Assembly (NCBI GenBank): GCA_039000515.1
Contig: JBCFYV010000001.1
Span: 29,099,048-29,163,047, forward strand
Length of the DNA stretch: 64,000 bases
Direction of reading: 5' to 3'
Source: Timema cristinae
Lineage: Eukaryota; Arthropoda; Insecta; Phasmatodea; Timematidae
In this document: piece after piece, positions 57,366-64,000 of the stretch
Position numbering within the stretch: position 1 is the first letter of the stretch
How the letters are laid out: each line of letters begins with the position of its first letter
The notes under the pieces: model-generated
The model's input: only the letters and a program-made list of their open reading frames with translations
Told to the model about the DNA's origin: nothing
Database searches by the model: none
Translations under genes and position numbers: made by a program

Positions 57366-57842
57366 GTCATTAATAGCCTTAATCCTAAACGTCCTGATGA
57401 AAAAACTCATAAATACGCTCTAATCAGATATCGTATTGATCTGCATTTTTATGAGGTATTTACTAGAGAGAAAATACGATTATCATATATTTTATATGAT
57501 TTGAAGACAATTTTTAAATAATATTTGTTCATTACAAAACATTTCTAGTCACTGGTTTCTAATAAGGAAAAAAACTAAAAATAAAGAAAAAAAACCCTTG
57601 AACAAATGGCTTTAGCTCAATATACAATTAAGTAAAGGTTTTTCAACTGTGAACCGTGAACCTTATACGCCCTCAAAGCAATTTTATTTCAGCCAACAAT
57701 ATTTTTTACAAATGTTTTAAAATGTTTACAAAACAATAATAAATACAAATAGTTCAATCTGCTGGGAATTTTCGGGAATCTGTGTAAAGATGTCACCGAC
57801 AATTATCGCTATGGAAGACTATATATTTATAAATATATAAAT

Positions 57843-58062
57843 TCCCACCAGCCTTGGATGACGGTCGATGACTGGAAGATCAGTGTTCAAATCCCAGTAT
57901 GATCAACTGAGGGTGTTTTTTTTTCCCCTAAATGGATTTCTACTTTCCCTCTACAAAATTTTTTTAAAAATTCCTATATATATTCAACCTTTCTCATTCC
58001 TGGAATAATAGTGTAATTAGTAAATAGGGGTATAGCCCATAAAGTAATGAGAAGCTTGACAA
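57843..58062 (+). mobile_element. SINE family B, diverged
   Basis: The recognisable part starts at GACTGGAAGATCAGTGTTCA, with B-box GTTCAAATCCCAGTATG, body CTAAATGGATTTCTACTTTC and a worn tail. Confidence 0.6.
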
Positions 58063-58064
58063 AA

Positions 58065-58855
58065 ATAAACTGTGAAGCGCCAGAAATGTGGTAGGACGTG
58101 ATGTAAAAAACCACACATCAGAAGGCCACCTTACCACAGAGATAAAAGAGTAGGAGTGATGATTGCTCCAAGATCTTTTACTACTCTAAGCCCTCTTTTC
58201 TCTCTTACTTTCCATGGGTTAAAAGTTATTCTCTAAGGGTTAGTCATCTCTTACAACCATCCGTCTTTAGACCTCGAACGTTTATCTACTTTAGCCCTCC
58301 AAGACATTTTCCAGTCCCAATTTATACACTCTCTCTTTTATACAATTTAAGAAGAACTTTTGTGTCGAGACCTCTGAGGCACTTATTGTTTCTCTCGCTT
58401 CTTTATTCGATTCTTTACTCACCCCATTCGCTTGTCAATTATTATTTCTTCCCTTATTTTAAAACTTTGCACCAAATTTGAGACATTAAGTATTTCTTAT
58501 CATACAGTTTTACATAACAAAAATGAAAAAGAAAGACATGATATAAACAAAATATTTTTTTTAGATATATTTAATAAAGATACAGTAGTAGAAAAAAAAA
58601 AAAACTACATATTACTCCACCAATAATTAATTTAGTTTTGTTATTGCTATTTTTTTCAGAAATATGGTTCTACGGTTTTCGATGCTTATCAGAAAATTGG
58701 CGTAAATTACTATGTATAAATTCACTTCGGTGGTTGAATGTTCTAGGGCAGCGGAAGGCAACCTCTTGGGGCCCCATTCATTTGGAGATTTATCATAGGC
58801 CTCGCGATCACACACAGTTTCATCATTTTATGTTTACATTTTTACTTTCTTCTGA
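58065..58855. other. No recognised gene; possible hAT-like end near 58,748
   Basis: GGGCAGCGGAAGGCAACCTC followed by TTGGGGCCCC could be a decayed hAT terminus. Two opposed frames of 62 and 77 codons cross it without recognisable content. Confidence 0.3.
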
Positions 58856-58859
58856 CAGG

Positions 58860-59110
58860 TCGGAGGGATAGTATTGTGATTGTAAAAATATCGAACTCAA
58901 GATTTTGGTAAATATCGAAGTTTCATGACCCCCTGAAACAAACAAAAAAAAAAGTGGTTTTTGCAATGACGTCTGTCTGCCTGTACATAAAGCTATAGCC
59001 GAAACTATTTTACTGATCGGCCTAATACTTTGTATATTGGGTTTTCAAAAGGCCACCCCAAAAGGGTTTTTAGAATTAAATATCTTACCCTAAGTTTAAC
59101 GGTAAGTTCG
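58860..59110 (-). mobile_element. Family H repeat, 3' part, minus strand
   Basis: TTTCATGACCCCCTGAAACA, then the GTCTGTCTGCCTG tract, GCCGAAACTATTTTACTGAT and the end of the conserved TTAAACTTAGGG-like block, all in reverse order to the other copies. Confidence 0.65.
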
Positions 59111-59294
59111 TCATTCCCTTAGCTTAGATCATAATCTATATATTTTTAAATTAAGTTAAAAATAATAAAAATGTAATTTATTAATTTTTTGAAATACAGT
59201 TGATCCTATGGATTCAAATTTCTTTATACCTAACGCCGTTTTTTTCTAAACATGAGCTATGTATTAATTTGGTGCAAATTATTTTATTCTTAAT

Positions 59295-59532
59295 TTAGCA
59301 CCCCGTCTTAATACTCGTTCAGGTTATACGCTTATGCACTAATCACGATAATGTGTTAGGGACGAGGAAGATTTAATTTAGAGGAAGTGCACCCTCATTT
59401 ACATGAAAAGAGATTAGAAAATTATTTAGGAAATAAAAACCACCACAAAGCATGACTACGATCGCCGTGTCATCAGGAGGCAAGTTAATTGTGAAAGTGA
59501 TGCCCTAAACTATGTGACCACCGATAAGGATT
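59295..59532 (-). mobile_element. SINE family B, minus strand, full length
   Basis: TTAGCACCCCGTCTTAATAC, TCGTTCAGGTTATACGC, body GGGACGAGGAAGATTTAATT, head GATGCCCTAAACTATGTGAC. Confidence 0.8.
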
Positions 59533-60011
59533 GTAAAGTTATTGATTATAATTTGTTAAGATGGTATTTTTACTCCGCACATTTTATTTTATTCCACTCA
59601 ATATTCAGTGGTTTCTTTGCCCAAACGCGGGCAGCAGACATTAAAGTAAATCACACAGAATCTAAATTACAAAAGTAACAATAATAAAACGAGGAACTTA
59701 TTTATCCCGCCAATCAAACGAGTTGGCTGAAGACGTAGTTGGTCGTAGCTTGACCGGTAAGTCGAAACTTGTTAGAATGGGTGGAAACAAACCATTACTT
59801 CAACAACAGTGACAACGACAAAACTTTATTGTTGTAATTCAGGGTGTACCAATTTATACCTGAATTGATGTAAGTACAATCATGAACTAATAATGTAACA
59901 CTTTTTATTTTTGTAGTTTATTTGTATGTTTTATCCTAGTGATATTAAAACTGTTTTGTTCACGTACCCCCAGATAAAATTTATTTTTAAATATGTACCC
60001 CCAAAGTTTTT

Positions 60012-60128
60012 TTTAGCACCATGTCTTACCACCCATTTGGATTATACGCCTGCATACTAATTACTCTAATAGTTTTAGTGATTAGGAAGGATATATTTAT
60101 AGGAAGTCCACCTATATAGATATACAAT
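60012..60128 (-). mobile_element. SINE family B, 3' half, minus strand
   Basis: TTTAGCACCATGTCTTACCA, CCCATTTGGATTATACGCC, then TTAGGAAGGATATATTTATA, where it ends. Confidence 0.75.
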
Positions 60129-60504
60129 ATTACACAAGAGGATTGACCTAAAAAACAACAATTTTTGTGTATTAGGTAAGCTAGTTTACATCAATGAACG
60201 AGCCAGTCTGGTCAAAGGGCGTGGGATTAAGACACATATATTTAAAAGTATAACATTTATTTAAGTAAAATTTATTGATAATGCAACATTCTTTTTCAAT
60301 TTTACTGTAAAATTAAAGAAAAATAAATTAATTTTTTAGTTTTTAAAAAAATTCGCAAATCTTACGACCAGACTGACTAATTTTTATATTTTCAAATATG
60401 GTTCTATAAATCTGTGAAATATGTTTACATAAGAATTGTTTTAATATGATACATAATCAAATATAAAAATGATCATGTATAAGCTAAGAGTTTATGAATA
60501 CACG

Positions 60505-60660
60505 CAATGGTGGACACGTGGATTAAATGTCAGACTCGTTTGATGTGTTTTATCGGTTTGGTCAGATCTCATATCCTGACTGGGTGTAGTGACTGTAGAA
60601 TTTATGTATAAAAAAGACTTTTAATCTCCCGCAAAAAAATTATTTTCTCTGATCTATAAT
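60505..60660 (+). mobile_element. SINE-like remnant with family B-type head
   Basis: ATGGTGGACACGTGGATTAA fits the B1 head. The B box is decayed and the body is short. Confidence 0.35.
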
Positions 60661-60771
60661 ACTCATACTTTACCCTTTAACGTAGTTAAAATAAATATAG
60701 CCAGACCGTCAAATTAAGTGGAAACCAATTTTTTTTATGTCTGTGTAAAAATTAATATATTAAATGATCTT

Positions 60772-61135
60772 ATGGAGATTTTTGAAATGTGGTGCTGGAA
60801 AATCCTTTAGACTATCAGGTGGACAGACAGGGCGAAAAATGAAGAAGTCCTCAGAAGATTGGGCGATAAGAGAATTATTTTTATGTGATTATTTTGGTAC
60901 AAAGCATACTAGATCGGAAAGATCATTTGGAGGAACTGTCTTCTGCACAACCTCATAGAAAGAAAGGTTGAGGGAAAGAGGAGCTTAGGAAGAAGGAGGA
61001 TTCAAATAATAAATGACTTGAAGAAAAGAAGAAAATTCTAGAAGCTGAAGGAGGAGGCAGAGAACAGGGCGCATTGGTGGTCGAAGTTCACTGACAAAAG
61101 GAATGGACCTATCGTAAGACAGAATATCTAGAAGT
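60772..61135 (+). pseudogene. LINE C-terminal relic, longer copy
   Basis: A nearly continuous frame with three internal stops before its end. It begins MEIFEMWCWKIL, then RWTDRAKNEEVLRRLGDKR, a decayed spacer, WRNCLLHNLIERKVEGKRSL and, at the end, WWSKFTDKRNGPIVRQNI. This is the region downstream of the RT domain in a widespread arthropod LINE type (EEVLRR / NCLLHD / EGKRGRGRRR family of motifs). It is followed by a TAATAATGATAATAATAG tail. Same element family as 48,103-48,330 but a different lineage from the RT relic at 27.9 kb. Confidence 0.82.
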
Positions 61136-61139
61136 AATA

Positions 61140-61535
61140 ATGATAATAATAGTAGTTGAAATAATCAACTTGATCAAACAAATCTCACAAAAACGAACGC
61201 GATATAAGTTGAACTTAAAATTAACATTTTAATTCCGTTTCAAAAAAGTTGAACTAGAGGGAGTTCAGCTGTTTTAAAGAACAGATATCAATTACATCTA
61301 AACATAACCCAACGGATACCATAGAATTGTAGCGTTCCGTTCTTTCTTCACGTCTTCTAAAGAAGATGTATTTCAAGGGAAGAAATTCTACTACTTGAAA
61401 CTCTTCGAGCGTATAATTGTTATCCTCCTCCCTATTATTGAAAAGGGATGTGCGAATTAAAAAAAAATGTGTTAAAGAATGAGCTGTCGTTAAAGGAAAG
61501 TATGGGAGATTTATATAAGATGGCTTCTCCCTGTT
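61140..61535. other. Short unassigned stretch
   Basis: AT-rich, leading into the CpG-richer segment. A small palindrome-like AACTAGAGGGAGTTC lies near 61,252. Confidence 0.35.
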
Positions 61536-61539
61536 AGAT

Positions 61540-61880
61540 GAGATAAAACACTCGGTCCGGCCACGGCCGGTTAGGGAGTTATTAAGTTCTGTAGAAAGGA
61601 CCGTGCATTAAGGTTCGTCATTGTGCTTTACATCGGATACGTTTAACTTTGTACGTTTCCTGTTTTGCGCCTTTGAGACACCGGCAGAACTTGACACGCA
61701 TTGACGTCACCACCAAGACCGGAAGTACATGACAGCGTCTGAATGGAGACTTCACCCGGAGTTGAGACAGTAAACATTGTCATTGTTCGTCTACCCGTAA
61801 AATGGACAACTCGTAATTGAAAGTTGTCTCGGTTTGCTGTACAGTTGAAGATAATAATAAAAAAAAGAAACCTTGGTTAG
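61540..61880 (+). promoter_or_regulatory. Candidate promoter: CpG-rich patch with CRE and ETS motifs
   Basis: Perfect CRE palindrome TGACGTCA at 61,702-61,709 and a perfect ETS-type CCGGAAGT at 61,719-61,726, ten bases apart, with several CpGs and the palindromic CCGGCCACGGCCGG upstream (61,557-61,570). CRE plus ETS spacing of this kind is typical of CpG promoters and uncommon in the surrounding AT-rich DNA. Strand is a guess. No exon is visible downstream; a donor-like GGTTAGTGTG occurs near 61,874. Confidence 0.45.
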
Positions 61881-62104
61881 TGTGATTTTTAATTTTTTTC
61901 GAAAAAAAAGTGCTATTTTATATGGACTAATCAAAAGTACAATTTTTAAGCACCCTATCATAAGTACTACTTTATTAAATATCTATAAAATTTAAATTTT
62001 CAACGACACCAATCAAAAATTTCTGTTTTCTAAGACACCTATCAAAAGTGTTAATTTCTTAGACACATAAAATACTCTATTTCAAAATACACTTACTACC
62101 CGCT

Positions 62105-62318
62105 TCTTTTCCGATGGTCAGTAGACTAGACTGCCAATGATGGGGAAATCAAGGTTTGAATCTCATTCAGGTGTACTGAGAAAGCTTTTCCAAAATGTTT
62201 TCCACCTCCCTCACGTAAATGCAGGTACACTTTCCATAAATAAAATCTTTTTATCCTAAACTATTATCGTAATTATACATAAGCGTATAAGCCGAACGGG
62301 TATTAAAACGTGTTTCTA
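62105..62318 (+). mobile_element. SINE family B (B1 type), head truncated
   Basis: GACTGCCAATGATGGGGAAA, B-box AAGGTTTGAATCTCATTCAGG-like segment, body CCACCTCCCTCACGTAAATG, tail GCCGAACGGGTATTAAAACG. Confidence 0.8.
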
Positions 62319-62428
62319 AGAATAGAAAAAATTATAAATAAGACACTTTAAAAATTGTTATTTTATTATACACCCATAATTGATTTTTAACAAGATGTTA
62401 TTTTAATAACCATACAATTATATTTATA

Positions 62429-62650
62429 AAGACGAAAGCCCTGACTCACAGATTCATTACTGTATCTCCCAATCTCCTGGACTTACAATCTTGAAATTTG
62501 GAGGGAGGTTCCTTTTATTGGTAGACATCCGTCAAAAAGAGTTTTTGTAAATTTCAACACCAAAAAGGGAAATTTGGGGGTCTAAAAAATTGTGTTTGTA
62601 AAAAAAATGGCTAGAGTAGCTATTCGTAAAATTATAGTTATATAAGAACC
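62429..62650 (+). repeat. Family I-like repeat
   Basis: AAAGACGAAAGCCCTGACTC, then TCTTGAAATTTGGAGGGAGG, GTAGACATCCGTC and a TTTGGGGGTCTAAAA end. Layout resembles family I (AAGCCACATGGCTGACTCAC start) but the sequence similarity is low. Confidence 0.4.
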
Positions 62651-62789
62651 AATTATCAAAATGTGAGTACAATAAATAAAATTTTGTAAACGCTGTACCC
62701 AACTATTGCTCACATTTTGACAGACAGTGAAATTAGAACTTGCAAGAAATCTTAGCTAATGAGCTCACATGACCCATTTGTTTACTCAC

Positions 62790-62890
62790 ATTCGTTTAGC
62801 CGCCATTATTTAACAAATTTTGAGCGTTGTCGCCACTCGCTAGGTTTTAGTGGTATCAGCAGGGTCTACACGCATGCGCGCACCAGAAAA
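62790..62890. promoter_or_regulatory. Promoter-like patch with NRF1-type and YY1-type motifs
   Basis: GCCGCCATTA at 62,799-62,808 (reverse of a YY1-type AATGGCGGC) and CGCATGCGCGC near 62,871-62,881, close to the NRF1 consensus. The 70-codon frame overlapping it (62,759-62,971) has no recognisable domain. Confidence 0.3.
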
Positions 62891-63084
62891 ACAATACCAA
62901 CCTTGCGTTTTCTGAATCCAAATATATTTATCCTACAGCTAAAATATTCGGCAGATAAATTCAGTTCATAATACGCATAAAATATTAATGTGTCTGATAA
63001 ACTTTATCTGGTTAGATAGCTTTAACCTCCCGATAGCAATATATATGCGGTAGTCATATTACCGGCCATAAAAGGATCAAAAAG

Positions 63085-63445
63085 AGCAAAAAGGGAAAAA
63101 AATTAACAAAACTCCAAAAAGGGTTTAAAGGATAAACAGGTAAACTTAAAAAAAAAGGGTAGAAAGTAAGAAGAAATATTCAAAAACGAGTAATAAAAAA
63201 AGATGAACGTGGTAAAACGGGCAGCTTAAAAATGGTAAAAAAATATTCAAAATTATTACCTATAGGCCTAGTTAATTTTAACCCTCTTTGCCATTTTTTC
63301 ACCTCTTTTTACTTTTTTTACCCCCTATTGCCCCCTTTTTTAAAACCTTTTTAGTCTCTTAATACTTTCAACCACTTTTAGTTACCCATTTTTTTTAAAA
63401 CTGTTTGGATTTAATTTTTACTATTTTATATCTTTTTGTTATTTT
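63085..63445. repeat. Strand-asymmetric tract: A/G-rich left half, T/C-rich right half
   Basis: The left half is rich in AAAAAGGG-type runs, the right half in CCCCTTTTT-type runs, switching at about 63,265-63,275. It is compatible with a decayed foldback element or two opposed repeat copies. The right border CCCGGGCAAAGCCGG resembles the reverse of the family R head. Arm pairing was not demonstrated base by base. Confidence 0.4.
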
Positions 63446-63904
63446 TCTCCCGGGCAAAGCCGGAAACTTCATGCTAGTAGATTATAATTATAGTTAACCT
63501 TTTCAAAAAATATATCACTAGACACATTTTTAGATGCATTTGTTACTACGTTGTCTATTCTATACGCAAAACCTATTCTAAAATAATATATTGCAAACAA
63601 TGGTGTTTGAATAGTCCAAGGCGTTAGATCCACATTGGTCTTGGCCACCGTTGAAGGAAAGATTATTTGCTTGAATCATGCTATAGAATTTTGTGAATGG
63701 CCTAACACGTTATTATATCCAATAGAATATTTGCTTCTCTCCATATTAATAATAACTTAATCTAAGTTTTCTTAAAAGTCATTATAACTTGATTACGAAC
63801 GTAAGAATAAATAAATAATATTATTAATACAGTTTTAACGTGCATTAAAATACAACTATGCATTAGAAACGAATAGTATTGTACTTTACTTCTTTTGTCA
63901 ATAA
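63446..63904. other. No recognised gene or repeat
   Basis: AT-rich DNA. A segment near 63,610-63,655 (CCAAGGCGTTAGATCCAC) might be a SINE head remnant. Confidence 0.35.
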
Positions 63905-64000
63905 ATAATATAAATATATTATATATATTATATAAAATATATATATATATATATATAAAATATATATATATATAAATATATATATATAAATATATTATAA
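63905..64000. repeat. (AT)n low-complexity end of window
   Basis: TATATA and AAATATAT units up to the last base. Confidence 0.9.

Noticed and set aside
60764..60958. 64-codon open frame as a gene
   Set aside because: A different reading of the same strand shows LINE motifs (EEVLRR, NCLLH) through this stretch; the open frame is a shadow.

Overview
The window is AT-rich, repeat-saturated eukaryotic DNA. I see no bacterial or viral gene organisation, no rRNA, no canonical tRNA, and no intact protein-coding gene longer than about 100 codons. An arthropod is the best guess, perhaps an insect with a large genome. This rests on the style of the degenerate non-LTR reverse-transcriptase remnants at 27.9-28.7, 48.1-48.3 and 60.8-61.1 kb, on many tRNA-derived SINEs, on Penelope-like terminal arms, and on hAT and pogo-type DNA transposons. 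The organism cannot be fixed from the sequence alone.

Layout. 1-6.2 kb is not credible genomic sequence. It is a homopolymer-stretched low-quality consensus whose first ~350 bases are a distorted copy of the clean sequence at 6.06-6.38 kb, so it is probably an assembly artefact. A second distorted patch abuts a gap of exactly 100 N at 12,414-12,513, and both sides of that gap carry the same repeat. From 6.2 kb on, the sequence is ordinary and mostly mobile DNA. 12.96-18.03 kb is bracketed by ~600-bp inverted arms with a Penelope-like signature. 19.7-26.4 kb holds SINEs and a dispersed LINE-like 3' repeat. 27.9-30.4 kb holds a LINE relic, a third SINE type and a complete 810-bp hAT element with its target duplication. 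32-42.8 kb contains tRNA-like foldback elements, nested SINEs and a tail-to-tail SINE pair. 44.8-50.2 kb contains two SINEs split by other insertions, one of them a pogo/Tigger-like MITE.

How it fits together. Two SINE families dominate. Family A (six copies; the five longer ones all flanked by target-site duplications) and family B (about 28 copies with two kinds of tRNA-like head, one tRNA-Leu-like) have unrelated bodies but end in the same ~36-nt tail, followed by A-rich or TAA repeats. This suggests one reverse transcriptase mobilises both. Further families are C (one copy), D (two), G (four), E-type foldbacks (two, plus one of another type), R (a ~480-bp repeat with a GCGGCTTTGCTCGCG head) and H (a LINE-3'-like repeat, six copies).

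Host-gene signals are weak. There are three or four small CpG-richer islands carrying NRF1, CRE, ETS or YY1-type motifs (8.6, 36.5, 61.7 and 62.8 kb) that could be promoters, and a triple DR1 nuclear-receptor-type array at 29.46 kb. No attached exons were recognised.
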